Assembly: GCA_015680685.1 (NCBI GenBank)
Contig: MNCI01001310.1
Coordinates: forward strand, 492,165 to 556,164
DNA from: Gnetum montanum
Lineage: Eukaryota > Streptophyta > Gnetopsida > Gnetales > Gnetaceae
Reading direction: 5' to 3'
Length of the DNA stretch: 64,000 bases
Shown: positions 46,641-58,790 of the stretch, piece by piece
Layout: each line of letters begins with the position of its first letter
Position numbering within the stretch: position 1 is the first letter of the stretch
Position numbers and translations under genes: made by a program
The notes under the pieces: model-generated
What the model was told of the DNA's origin: nothing
The model's input: only the letters and a program-made list of their open reading frames with translations
Databases searched by the model: none

Positions 46641-46739
46641 CAATTAGCAACGTCGCCGATTAACGATCAAGCTACAATAGAGCCAGAATTCCCAGATGAA
46701 CATGTACATAGTTTAAGCCCTGTATCAATAGACCTTGAA

Positions 46740-47240
46740 GTAGTGTTATACTTCGATGGAGCTTCAACCACTAGAGGCGGCAGTGCCGCCGCCGTTATTA
46801 TGCTTACCCCCGAGGATGTGCATCCATCGACTTACCGCCTGACATTCCGTTGTATGAACAACGTGGCAGAGTATGAGGGGCTCCTGAGAGGGTTGTTGAC
46901 AACCAGAGAACTTAAAGTTCAACACCTGGCAATCCGAGGCGATTCGATGCTCGTAATCAATCAAATCATAGGAGTCTACGCCTGCAAGGCTGTGCACCTA
47001 TAGCTCTACTGCGATATGGCTAAAGATCTCCTAAAACAATTCATGACNTCTACTGCGATATGGCTAAAGATCTCCTAAAACAATTCATGACAACTGATAC
47101 CCAACACGTGCCGTGCAACGAAAATGCTGTTCCCGATGCATTGGCAACACTGGCGTTAAATGTGCCACCACACTTGTTTGCCACTTGGCCCACTTTAATG
47201 ATAGAATGTACAAAGCCTGTCATTCAAGCGGCGTAGATTT
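46740..47240 (+). pseudogene. second, archaeal-type RNase H (aRH) of element D
   Basis: VLYFDGASTTRGGSAAAVIM (first Asp), YRLTFRCMNNVAEYEGLLRGL (Glu of the NNxAEYxAL block) and LAIRGDSMLVINQIIG (Asp-Ser block) are the defining aRH motifs. After a TAG at a probable Gln codon the frame continues with LYCDMAKDLLKQF and then the Asn-Ala block (NENAVPDALATLA). The presence of aRH next to the ordinary RNase H is the hallmark of the Tat lineage. The N at 47048 with a 43-bp duplication disturbs the frame artificially. Confidence 0.9.
47048..47048. other. single N between 43-bp direct repeats (assembly artefact)
   Basis: The 43 bases before the N (ending CAATTCATGAC) recur directly after it. Collapsing them restores the aRH frame. 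Confidence 0.88.
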
Positions 47241-47251
47241 CTTCATTAAAC

Positions 47252-48511
47252 ATGGAAGGAATGTCAGAATGGTATGACAACATTAAAGCTTACCTTCTAC
47301 ATGGCGAATCGCCGCACGAGCTAACACATGCGCAAAAAGATGCAGTGCGCAAGCGTGCCAGGCAATATGTCATCCTTGGAAACAGTACTCTCTTTAGACG
47401 CTCCTTCAATGGAGTATTACTTACCTACGTTAACAGTGACCAAGCACAACGAATAGTTAACGAAGTCCACGAAGGGCTGTGCAGAGGACACGTAGCCCCG
47501 CGAGCAATGACTGCTAAAATCAGACACTTAGGGTACTATTGGTCGTACATGGAAAAAGACTGCCTTGCCAAGGTTAAGACGTGTGACACGTGCCAACGTT
47601 ACGCAAATCTAATACACGTGTCACCAACTGAGTTACACACTACCCAAATTACTTGGCCATTCCAACGATGGGGACTAGACATCATAGGTCCCATCTCGCC
47701 TAAATCTTCCGCAGGTCATAGCTTCATTATCACCGCCACTGAGTATTTTACAAAGTGGGTTGAGGCTATCCCCCTATGAAATATTACATCTCGACAGGTT
47801 TTCCATTTCATCTTAAATAATATTGTAACCAAATTTGGACTCCCTATGGCTATTGTGACTGACAATGGACCACAATTTAGTAGCACAAAAACCAAATCTT
47901 TTTGCAATAATCTTGGTATTAAGCAATCTTTTTCTTCACCTTATTACCCGTAAGCAAATGGTCAAGCAGAGGCAACAAACAAGGTGATCATCAATTTACT
48001 CAAGAAAATGCTCAACAGTAATAAGAAGCAGTGGGATGAAAAAATCCTCTATGTGTTATGGGTGTATCGTACAACGTGCAGAATAGCCACAGACAGGACG
48101 CCCTATAGCCTGGTCTATGGATCCGAAGTAGTGTTGCCCTTGGAATTATAGGTTCCCTCATTGCAGATGGTCCTATCTACAGTTATAAATGAGACTCAAC
48201 ACAATGAGTCTAGAATCGTGGATTTAGACTCAGTAGAAGAGAAACGCATCCAGATGCTTGACACCATCGAAAAATATCAGGATAAACAGAGACAGAAGCA
48301 TCAGCACAACCTGCATCCACAACCGATCGATAAAGGAGACTTAGTTCTCAAGTCCATTCGTGAACCAGTAGGCAAGTTCTCTGCAAATTGGGAAGGCCCT
48401 TTCCTGGTCATCGATGCATACGGCAACGGAGCATTCAAGTTAGCAGACACCGATGGCAACGAACTACCAAATCTGGTGAATCGTCTGTACCTAAAGCGGT
48501 ATTACATCTAA
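47252..48511 (+). pseudogene. integrase of element D
   Basis: Open for 175 codons, then again to 48511 after stops at a probable Arg codon (47777) and Gln codons (47951, 48149). Zinc-binding HHCC: VHEGLCRGH and CDTCQRY. Catalytic core: RWGLDIIGPI (Asp), IVTDNGPQF (Asp) and NGQAEATNK (Glu), all present. C-terminal region: WVYRTTCRIATDRTPYSLVYG, GDLVLKSIREPVGKF, NWEGPFLVIDAYGNGAFKL and NRLYLKRYYI as the normal end. It lacks a chromodomain, consistent with Tat. It is the best preserved pol domain of the window. Confidence 0.93.
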
Positions 48512-50010
48512 ACATCAACTCAGCTCAAAATCAAGTAATAAATGTTCGCTATGACGTAAAACTGGCAAAGTTGTACACATCTGCTATGACGTAAAACTGG
48601 CAGCTCTTACACGCGTCCGCCAAGACGCTAAACTGGCAAAGGTAAGCACACATCTGCTGAGACACTAAACTAGCACAGACTTGTCCCTGGGTCATGACAT
48701 AAAACTGACACCCACAGCACGGTCTTCTAGGACCATAAACTAGCCCTTCTACCATCCGCTATGACGTAAAAATAGCAGATTCCAGTCTGCCCAGACGTTA
48801 AACCGGGACCACAGTCTGCTGGGACTTAAAATCAGCAACAATGGTCAACCAGGACCTAAAACTGGAATCTTTCAACAAGCCATCCATGAAGCAAGCGAGC
48901 GTGATTATTCTTGCGCTGCATCCCTACCAAATGGAGTGGGTAAGGTGTTGGGACAGACACAACGTCATTACCCTGTCGGCATTCTGTTGATTCCTCGGAC
49001 TTGCTGAAAGGCATACTACTGACCCCTCAGAGATGTTGCTACGATAGCCACTTCATAGTTGCACCTCCTAGGATCAATTTCACCGCTTGGGGCCCCAAAA
49101 AAACCATGGCCACCCATAGTCTCAGCGGCCTCCATCCATCGCCGTCACCAGATTCTGGCTTGGTAGATTCATTTGACATGTTCTTTGCATAGTCCTTAGA
49201 GCAAGATGAATCTGGCTATCGACAGCAACTACAGGAACCGCAGCATCAACATTGAGACCCTTATTCTGGGCCCCTCTTTCGCGATCTCCATCCGCCTTCT
49301 CGCTTTGGATGGCGCTTGTTTCAACAGCCTCCCTCCTTAGCGATCAGAACGTTTGTTACTGCCTTTCTATTCTATGTTGTGTTTTGTAGGTTACTTATTA
49401 CAATAGTGTTGATCAAGAATACTTTCATTGGAAGGTGAGGTGTCATGGTGTTCGGAGGTGGCTACTTAGACTAGCCTGGCCACTTGGAAGTGCAAACCCT
49501 ACCTCTCCCGGGTACCTTACCTTGTTTTCCCCCTTTCCTTACCTTGCCTTCTTCTCTGCTTGTACAGAACATGAGCATTAAGTCGATCTGTTTTCATTAT
49601 CATGCCCACAAACTAGCATAACACAGCTCATCCTGTGGCATGCAATCTACATTTTTCCCCAAAAAAATATGGATGTAAAACAACTCGTCCAGGCTATGTA
49701 GGCGTAACACAAATCGCCCTTGCAAGCCCTTCATATGCAGTATGATGGCGTAACCTTTCATAAACACATTAGCGAAAGGACGTAATGACTTGTTTGGAGA
49801 AGCTTCATATTCATGTGTTTGAGTCTTCCCTAAACCTACCATCTCTAACTCTTGTAAGATCCCTTCTATACCCTATGGCCCTCCATCCTCGCACTTCTAA
49901 ATTTGACAAAACAACATTCGAGTAGTCTCCGACAAACGTTGTTGACGCTTTTGCGTTTCCAGTGTTTCGTATTCTTTGTCGACATCTTTCGGGCAAGTCC
50001 TCTAAATGTC
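48512..50010 (+). other. 3' untranslated region of element D
   Basis: Positions 48540-48880 hold tandem repeats of about 30-50 bp sharing the core GACGTAAAACTGGCA, degenerating towards the right. Positions 48890-50010 show no recognisable frame; short open stretches lack motifs. Tandem repeats in the 3' region are a known trait of Tat-lineage elements. Confidence 0.65.
48540..48880 (+). repeat. tandem repeat array after integrase, core GACGTAAAACTGGCA
   Basis: Eight to nine imperfect units. The core TAAACT(A/G)GCA is shared with the array at 39487-39970, so both probably derive from one amplified motif. Confidence 0.72.
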
Positions 50011-50026
50011 AACAAAGAGGGGCCAT
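50011..50026 (+). other. polypurine tract of element D
   Basis: AACAAAGAGGGGCCAT abuts the 3' LTR start TGAAAC; purine-rich and correctly placed. Confidence 0.65.
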
Positions 50027-51388
50027 TGAAACACCATGAAAATTTTGAGGCCTCGGCGGTTCAGCAAAAGGCTGGTGATTCAGACAAAGGGTCACAACAA
50101 AGCACGGCACAGCAAGTTCCTTTTCAGTTGAAGGTCTATCCCGCCACGCTGCGTAGCACAGCACAAGCAAATTCTAGAGGACAGGGCAAAGCGATGGATG
50201 CACGGCAGCAAAACTTCCAACTTTGCAAGTTATCTATTTTGAAAATCTTAACTTTTGGCAAATTACGTTGTATTACGCTACATAGCGTAACATCGCATTA
50301 TGCAGCGTAATGTCAGAAAATAGTATGCCGCAAACATCAGGGATGACAAATGTTCAAGGCTTCAACAAACACTTCGTTTTTCTTTACAAATGCACTATTT
50401 TACGACGGACTACGCTGTGAAGTGTAATCTAGCGCAGCGCAACGTAGTTCAAGCATGAACAATGGTGGCTTAATACAAGTAGCAGCAGTCTGTACAATGC
50501 GATACACTCTCCAGCGTGTCGTTGCGTAATCCCTATTGCCAAATTCCCGGTTTACAATGCATTACGCTTTAGTGCGTAAGGTAGTGTGGCATCGTAAGCT
50601 TCAGCAACCACCACATCAAGTCAACGGCATCTTGTAGGTTCAAGACACACGTCATCTAAACCGTATTTTTCTCCTAATTTTAGCCTTATAAATATGCCAA
50701 CCGAAAAAAAAGGAGGGGCAGATTGACAAATTTTCTCTACGAGCAATTTGTTCCTCCATTGGCAATTATTGAGAACCTCTAGCAGTGATTGACAAGAAAA
50801 ACCGAAAGAGACCAGTGATAGCAAGAATATCGAAGGAAGTTGACGAGAACCTTTGTTCAGGGACAGCTGGTTGATAGACATTCTGCTTCGGGTTTGACCT
50901 CTCTATATCCAGATCTACTAGAACAAGGTAGATTGGTTTTTGCTTGTTTCATCTCTGCTTAGCTTTTATTGTTACCAGCATGCACTTCGTTTAAATCGAA
51001 GTCCATTGTAATCATTGTATCTAAATATATCTATTTGTGGATTGAATCTCGGATCTTGAGATTTGATCACGTGCCAAAGCCAATCTATTGTCTTCTATTT
51101 GTACTGATTCTGTGAATTGTTCTAATCAATTACGTCTTCTCTTAACTATCTCCGAAATTAACAATGTTACAACCTCCTCGAAAAGAACCGTAAAGAATCA
51201 TTATTTTTTCATTTAAATATCGCAAAATTTTTTACTGATCAAGTAAGTCCCTGTCTGATTGACAAGACCGTTCAGGGCACCTTGGATTCGTCTTTCTCCA
51301 GCACGGCCCTCGCATGCATCTGGGGTTAGAACTGTATACGCAGACTTTCTTTCAGTATTTCCAGTGATCGACATTTTCCATCGTTACA
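50027..51388 (+). repeat. 3' LTR of element D
   Basis: TGAAACACC...TTACA, paired with 34065-35427, with TATAAATA at about 50687-50694. The TATAT duplication follows at 51389-51393. Confidence 0.93.
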
Positions 51389-51393
51389 TATAT

Positions 51394-51458
51394 TAATGTG
51401 GATGCATTGCTATACTGAAATTGATGCATAATGTGACCAATCAAAATAGTATTCATCA
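51394..51458 (-). repeat. U3 end of the old Athila LTR split by element D
   Basis: This completes the LTR begun at 33277-34064. On the minus strand the LTR starts TGATGAATAC at 51458, immediately after TCATGGGGGTA (51469-51459), the same purine tract as in elements A and B. It is therefore a 3' LTR whose element body lies to the right. Confidence 0.7.
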
Positions 51459-51790
51459 TACCCCCATGACTAACTAAAAATTTGTCATTGAGTTAAAAAA
51501 AATGGGTACAGTGTTTGATTACAAAAGTTGAAAGTACACTTGACTAATTAACTTACTAATACAACGGATAAGATTTGAGTACTACATTATCAAATTTATT
51601 TGAATTACTAACAATTTAACAAAATAATAAAATATAAGTGCATTTTTCCTAAAATATTTCACTTCTTGCTCCTCTATTATGGACCTTGTTGCATGGGTTA
51701 CTTCTAGTACTTCTTGTACTTATCCACATTCACATCGTCATGCACCTATTGGTCTCATCTCTCTATGTTCTGACATGCACAATGATCTCC
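51459..51790 (-). pseudogene. 3' tail of the old minus-strand Athila element
   Basis: Homologous to 30625-30940 (shared 'CTTGTTGCAT', 'ACTTCTTGTACTT' and 'GGTCTCATCTCTCTA' phrases). The minus-strand reading has a short Glu/Val-rich stretch that may be the end of the post-pol ORF. Similarity is lost beyond about 51790. Confidence 0.55.
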
Positions 51791-54700
51791 CTGGGGAAGG
51801 ATGACTCATTTGTAGTAATTTTGGTACTCTAGGTCTCTAAAATAAAAAAATTTTGGCAAGTTTTTCAAAATATAAAAAATAGAAATTTTTGATTAAGTAT
51901 GGGATACTTGCATGTTCAAAACCAATCTTAGCACCTTTGAATCGTTCCATACACCAAGTTCACATCATTCCATAGGTTTATGACTCTCTTGATGTTTCAA
52001 AATTATCATTCTGACTCATTTTGAGATCAATTTTTTTTTCACAAGTTAGAGTTTTTGATAGAAAAAATGGTGAAAATTTTTCAAACTCCAAGAGATGATG
52101 TTGACGTTATGTCAACATGAGCACCTATAACAGCTACTCAAAAATAATAGCCTACATCAGCAAAGCTTCAAGATCTCTCATGTTCACCTCAGTAGCCTTC
52201 AATGATAGTTTGAAACTAGAACAAGATCCCTAAAAGCTTTGAAATCTAACTGAGGTGAAGCATTTCAAAATTTCACTAAGTGTGAGTTTGATAGTTTTCA
52301 TGACTTATAAGATGGCATCACTAACCTCCTTAATCAGTAGTTTGACATATTCCCAGGCTTCTTACATCCCTCGGCATCGACTCAACATCATTTTGACTCA
52401 TTTTAATAGTAGTTCATGCAACTCCAAAGTCATATAATAACACTTGAAAAATTTTTAAAAATTTTTCTAAGTACCATGACTAATGTTAAGATTGTGCTAG
52501 TGTCAAAATTAACATCAGTACTTCCAGTATTAACACCATTCATCACCAACATTTTGTCTCAACCTTGTAGACCTCTCAACATTGTTTTGACGGCTTTGGC
52601 TTTAGTTTAGAAGCCAAATTAGGTCTCAATGACTCAAAACAAAAACTTTGATAAAAATCTCAAAATTTTCTCTAACCATTGTTGATGTTGATGCTTTATT
52701 AGCATTATCATTAGCTGAAGCCAAAAACCAAACTTACTATTCTCAAACTTGACAACAAGTTACACTTAACTCCAAATTCAATTTTAGCAACCCTAAGTTC
52801 AATTTGGCAACTCTAGGCCTACAAGCTTAAAACACAAATTTCAAGTTAGATCTTTTGAGATTTAAGAGCAGTTGTTAGATTTTGAGAGTCAAGAGAATGA
52901 GTGTTTTCTACCATTGTAGCACCCGAATGCTCCTCAGCCACCTTTAGCACCTTCTACACCTTTGGTGCCAATTCTAGAGTTATAACTTTTTTACCTCCAA
53001 CATTAGTGATAGGGACCTTAGCTGAAATAGCCTTGTTTTTGCCTAAAATTAACTTCAGATCATCCCTACAGCTACCCCATCCATATCCTAACCCTCTAGA
53101 GTTCAATTTTACCCTCAAAATGCATCTTTTTTTCAAGAATCAAGCTTCTTTTATCAATTGCATTATACTAACGTTTTTCATCTATCACTTATATTTTGGC
53201 CCTCTTTAGGAGGTGAACACTTCAACATTCATTAATAAAGAATTTTTATTATTTGGGAAACGATCTAGAACTTTTCTTCTATATCACAGCATCTTATTTC
53301 CATCATTTATCATTTATTTGTTTGGATTCTGTACTTAGAACTTATTCTATCACTTACATTGCATTCCATACTTAGTAAAATTTTTAACATTTTTCTACTT
53401 AGTCATTTTTCCACATAAAAATCCTAGTTTTCAAGAAGAAATCTAAGACCCTTGTCTCCACATAATAATATTATTATTTTAATAACCTACATCCTTTTGT
53501 ACATGTTTTCTACTTAGTTTTATTCTATCATTTACACTCCATTCCAAGCTTAGTTTACTTTCTGATAATTCATTCTTATTCATTTTTTCAATGATTTTAT
53601 ACTTAGTTATTTTTAACATTAAAAATTTAATTTTTTCAGTATTCCCTATAATTCTTGGTTTGTGTGTGGTAGTCTAGGTCCATATTTGATTGAAGCTTGC
53701 ATGCCCTTTTTTTTTATAACCATTTATATATCAAGGATTATATTGATTCAAAGACCATTTACAATCATGTGCTAAGTTTTTTTTCAATACTTAGTTCATT
53801 AAAGTGTCATTGTATGAATAAAAATAATATTTCTATGGGAATAGGACTATTTTGCAAGCTCCAACCTAATGTTGCACTTTTTAAGTAGTGGTAGATTCCA
53901 TGTTTTATGCATCTCTTAGGAGATCAAATTAACTACAAAACCTACATCTAACAGTCTTGCATGATGCATTTCCTACAACTAGTAAGTAAATTAATATTAG
54001 AGGTCCATCATGAAAACATTTACCTAATAATACAATTTAATCATGTTTAATGATAAAGAATAACATTCATAGTTTAATTGTTATTACTAGTCTAATATAA
54101 TTTCTATGAATTTTGGCTTGAACTTTAGGAGATAAAAGATGTGTAGCTTATAGCAAGACATAGTGAAATGCTATGTAGGTCAAGCTTATAGTTGAGTTAC
54201 ACTTGTAAACTTTAATTTCTAGACTTGTAATCTGATCATAATTTGGAATTACCAATGGAGTATGACTCATAGCCACATCACACTAATATCAAGCTTGCTC
54301 TTAGGTTTGCTATTCATGATGATATGGTTAGAGTGCAATTCACTAGATGTCACAACAAGTAGACTATGAGCTAGGTGCAACTTGTAGCCTAGTCACAACT
54401 AACAATTATTTCCTTTTAAAAATTAATTTAATTTGGTAAGATTCTAGGATTCAAGACACCAAGAAATGATAAGGGTTAAGACATGAGAAGCTAATTAAGA
54501 AGGGATAAACTAAGATTGTGGATAATACCTATGACACCTTAACTCTTGCTAAAACTAGAATAGGAATGCAAGTGAAATATCTTAAGGGGAAACAAAGGCA
54601 AAGCACTTAACTAGTATCATAATTCAAGGAGTTTAAGATGAAGGTGTTACTACAACAAGGATGACAAGGATATTGGAGCTAAATTTGAAATTACTAGAAT

Positions 54701-56540
54701 ATGTGAAAGACTAGGCTAGGAAGAAATGAGCATAGAATAGCCTTGGTTAACTTCAAGTTGAGGAAGATGAAGAAAAAAACTAGAAGAGACTTGGAGAGTT
54801 TTCGTAAAACAAGATGAGAAAGAAAATGGATTTTTATAAGGATGAAGGTACTAACAAGAAGTAGCATCTAGAGATGTACATACAAAACTTGGGGATTGAA
54901 GGAAGGAGAAATGTAACACCAAAGGTTACAAAGCTAGAATAGGTGAAGAACATCTAGAATCTAACAAAGAGTTAGAATAGGAATAGAGTGTCACATTTTA
55001 GTCATCTAAGAAAGATTTTATATGAAGAAATAAGGAAGGCTAATCAAAAATTCCTCCTTTAGGGTATAGAGGAAGAGAAAATGTTACTCCAAAAGCTTGG
55101 AAACTATATTGGTTTATGTTAAAAATCACTTTATAATATTAGTAGTCAAACTCCACACTAAAGATAGAGTGGAATGAGAAATGTGGTGCTCTTAGACTAT
55201 GAAATGTCATATGAAAACAAGGAAAAAGCATTCTTCTTATCCTTGTGCTTTAAGAAGACAATAACACCTACATGAAGAAATACCAAGAACATTAAAATTA
55301 TTAATATTGTAAGTTGAAAAAAAACATAAAAGATAGTAGCATCCACCTTCAATTTTTAAGGAACTTCTTTTTTTGTAGTTGCAGCATTATCTAAAAAGCC
55401 TTAAAGTATCTCATCCTATTAGAGATTATACACCTCCCTCCAAATCTGATCATTAGACTCATGTTTAGTGAGTGAGTTTGGATCTATCATCAAAGCCCTC
55501 CCCATTATTGTATTACATTTTATCTAAAGCTAACAATAAGAAGGTGAGAATGCATGATAGTTTTGACTTTATAGAACTAATAAGAATAGTGTTTTTATGT
55601 TTCCAAAGACACTAGAAAATAAGTAGGATAATAGAATTTCAAGAGATTTACTATAGATGGAGAAATAAGGTGATTTTTATGAGTTTAAAGCTAAAAACTG
55701 CATACTCAAAGTAGGAAAATATGTATTGGTGCAATATATGCCATGTGTCATACATAGAAGCTTGACATAGAACACACACAAGATCAATGTTCATTCCATC
55801 ACAAGTGATAGGAAATATTATACATCATAAGTGCCACGCATAATTAGAATAGAATTTGATAGTATGAAGCTAATAAATGATGAACCATTTAAGCTCTTAT
55901 TAGAAAGGCTTACCATTTCCCTTAGAAACAATGATAAGTATAGATGTAATTATATCATGGATCAAAAAGTGAACAAAATCATGTAAATATTGTATGCGAA
56001 TTATAGGTTTACCCATGTCATCACAACCATAATTCAAACCAAAGGCCTCACTTCCTATACTATAAATGAATTGATATCTTGTCCCAGATCTCTTAAAGAG
56101 CTAAAAACATGAACTACAAATCATTAAAATGCATATGTAGCCTAAAATCCTCAAAGAAAAAGAGGTAATAAATAAGAGAAAGAGGTATAAACTTCTTAAA
56201 AAGAGGTAATTCATTATTTCAAAATTAAAGACAACAAAATTTCAAGCCAAAATGCAAAGGCAATCCAAGAGGAAGATGTGGATCAAGAGGAGGAAGATCA
56301 AATTTCCATCTAAGAGACAACATATTTATACCATCTTCATTCATTTCTTAGTGTACGTTCCACAATGAAAAAAGGTCAAATAGAGGATACTTGTTGCAAA
56401 AAATGAACTCCAAAATCTCACAATCCAAGACTCCCATAAGTGACCTCAACAAAGAGGACATTCATCATAAGCCCAAGACAAAGGTAAATAGGTAAATGAT
56501 GGTACTAATACTAATTTTATTATCTTTTATATGTCAAAAG
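51790..56540. other. 4.7 kb of AT-rich decayed DNA, no gene recognised
   Basis: Short open stretches (for example 52901-53209) carry no motif. 52400-53200 has many ACATCA/TTGACA-type phrases, 53220-53640 is very AT-rich, and 54440-55300 is markedly purine-rich on the plus strand. It is probably old retroelement remains, partly the body of the inverted Athila element, but I cannot align it securely. Confidence 0.35.
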
Positions 56541-56544
56541 AAAT

Positions 56545-57860
56545 GAATTTCTCTAATTGAATTATAGATAGTGGAGGTAGCAATCATATAACTTTAAATG
56601 GTAAGTGTTTTGTAGAGTTTGAGATAACTAGTAATCCTAGGTTAATCAAATTTGGTAATAGGGCTTTTAGAAAAATAGAGTGTATAGGAAGATATTGAAT
56701 CTTTCTTTATGATGATAGTCTTGTCCATGTCCATGATGTATGTTATGTACTCAAATGGTCTAATTCCTTTTTATTTGTTGATCAAATTTCGATAAGAATA
56801 ACAAGTTAGTATTTAAAGGTAATGAATGCATCATCTCCAACATCTTTGGGCTTGTAGCTAGAGTCATTGTATTAGAGAATCAAATCATTTTCTTTCAAGA
56901 AATGTTCTTTAATGATGTAATTTCAAGTCCAAGGTCAACAAGCATCATGTTACAAGGCTATGATATTATATGTTTGGTCATACCTCATACTCAAATCTCT
57001 TTAAGCTCATGAAAAATCAAGCAACAATAGGGTAAACATTTAAAGAGTAACCTTAAGAAATTTATGATACTATCTTGAAGGGTAAGAAAAAGGTCCTTCC
57101 TCATTCAATCTCAAGTTAAAGAAGATCAAAGCCCTTGGATTACTACACATGAATATTGTGACTTCTATGTTCATTATAGCACATGATAGAGGTATTTACA
57201 TATTGGTAATTTTAGATGATTTTTTGATATAGACATGATCCTACATCCTTCATTCAAAAGATGAAGTATTTGTTATCTTTAACAACTACAAGAATTTGGT
57301 TAAAAATATGCTTAATACTAAAATCAAAACTATAAGAGATGATAAAGGGGAAGAATTTGTAACTAATAAATTTAAAAAATTTCATAATATCCATGACATC
57401 TCTATGCAAACAACTTGTGTGTATGAATCAAAAGTAATGAAGTAACAAAGAGACAGAATGGTTTGGTAGAAGAAATGTTTAGATGCCTGTTAAATCATTT
57501 CTCCATTCCTAATTTCAATTGGAATGAGGTTGTACATATGACCATATACATCTTGAATAGGCTCATCACCTCTTTAAATAAAGAAAATACCCCTATGAAC
57601 TATTCTATAGCATTTTCCATTTCAAGATCTATCGATATATATGTTATATAATGATCCTTAATGCTCTTGCGATTAATCTAGATGATAGAGGAAGAAAATG
57701 TGTCTTCCTTGGGTATGGCTCTAAGACATGTATGCATAGGTTCTTTGACTTGCTTAAGAAGAAATGGTATAGTTCAAGAACCATTGTCTTTGATGAGAAA
57801 ACCTTAGGATTTTACTCCTTCTATAGCCAAGAAGTGAAGAAACAAGAGGAGCATAATGAT
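56545..57860 (+). pseudogene. Ty1/copia protease-integrase fragment
   Basis: Protease: WIIDSGGSNHITLN (the copia 'W--DSG-S-H' active site). After decayed sequence the integrase core follows: ILDDF (first Asp block), SYILHSKDEVFVIFNNYKN, TIRDDKGEEFVTNKF (second Asp block), then VEEMFRCLLNHF, WNEVVHMTIYILNRLITS and KENTPMNY, and RGRKCVFLGYGSKT with WYSSRTIVFDE as the usual integrase C-terminal end. Many stops and at least two frameshifts. No RT or LTR was found nearby. Confidence 0.85.
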
Positions 57861-57895
57861 TTAATAAGTTTAATTTTAAATTTTAGTAAGCAATA

Positions 57896-57990
57896 AAGTG
57901 TTAGCTTATTGGTAAGAGCTTTAGCATGGAAACTCTAGGTCATAGGTTTGATTCCAATGATCAACAATAAATTATAGATTAAAAAATTTC
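57896..57990 (+). repeat. tRNA-derived SINE-like sequence (pol III A and B boxes)
   Basis: TTAGCTTATTGG (57901-57912) fits the tRNA A box (TRGCNNAGYNGG with one change) and GGTTTGATTCC (57945-57955) fits the B box (GGTTCGANTCC with one change), at normal spacing. It starts right after the copia fragment. The 3' end and target duplication are not clear. Confidence 0.55.
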
Positions 57991-58790
57991 CATAAAAGGA
58001 ATTCTAAAACTATTTTGTTCAATAGATCCAAAATGCTCTCTGCAAACATAAGTAAAAATTCAATTAACTACTATACTTACTAAAATAAAAAATTTAACAT
58101 CTAGCACCAAAAAAAGGAGAAAGTTGAAATACAAGATAGTATTATGATTCATGAGTCATATTATTTGAAGATGGGTGTCAAACCATAAAAATAATTAATA
58201 CTAACTAAAAAAAATTTAGACATCGAATCAATAACATATAGGAGAAATTATAAACATAAAGTAAAAGCCCAATTAGTTTGGAGGTGCTTTTTTATATTTC
58301 ATCCTTATAAAACAAATCTAAAAAAACCTTCCTTATAGTGTAGGATAAGGATTAAGTCTTTCCTTTGTTCTAAAGTACTTTCATAGGTTTTCACTTGTTA
58401 CTAAAGGCTTTCTTATAAAAAGAAGAAGAAAACTCTCTTCATAGAAAAATGAAATAAAATGTAACATAAGGTAAAATATTTTCTAAATTTGGCTTACAAA
58501 TATAAAATAAAATAAGAAAGCAAAATATGAATCAATTATTTAAACCTCATTGGATATTTTTATACTTGATGTTATAATAAAAAGAAACATATTTAAGAAG
58601 AATATAGTTATGTTTCTATGACTACAAAAATAATTATACAATGAAGCTTCTAAATAGAATATAGAACAAGCATGTGAAGATACTTCCAAATACAAAGAAA
58701 GATAGTAGACAAAGAAGGGTGATCATCAATAATGATATCTTTAATTCTTGATTAAAAATTTGATAAAACATCATATTTGGATGGCTATGT
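57990..58790. other. AT-rich spacer, nothing recognised
   Basis: No coding motif or repeat boundary. Several poly-A runs. One minus-strand open stretch (58870-58634) overlaps the LTR start of element F and has no domain. Confidence 0.3.

Larger units (their letters stand above)
34065..51388 (+). mobile_element. Tat-lineage Ty3/gypsy LTR retrotransposon (element D), 17.3 kb, with antisense gene
   Basis: The element has matching LTRs (1,363 and 1,362 bp), a TATAT duplication, a PBS-like site, gag, protease, RT, RNase H, a second archaeal-type RNase H, integrase, a repeat-bearing 3' region and a polypurine tract. The dual RNase H and the gag/RT motifs place it in the Tat lineage (Ogre/Grande/Retand relatives). 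Between protease and RT lie 5.7 kb containing tandem repeats and an eight-exon gene on the opposite strand. All main frames are open over long stretches with only scattered stops, most explicable by C-to-T change, so it decayed relatively recently compared with element A. Confidence 0.93.
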
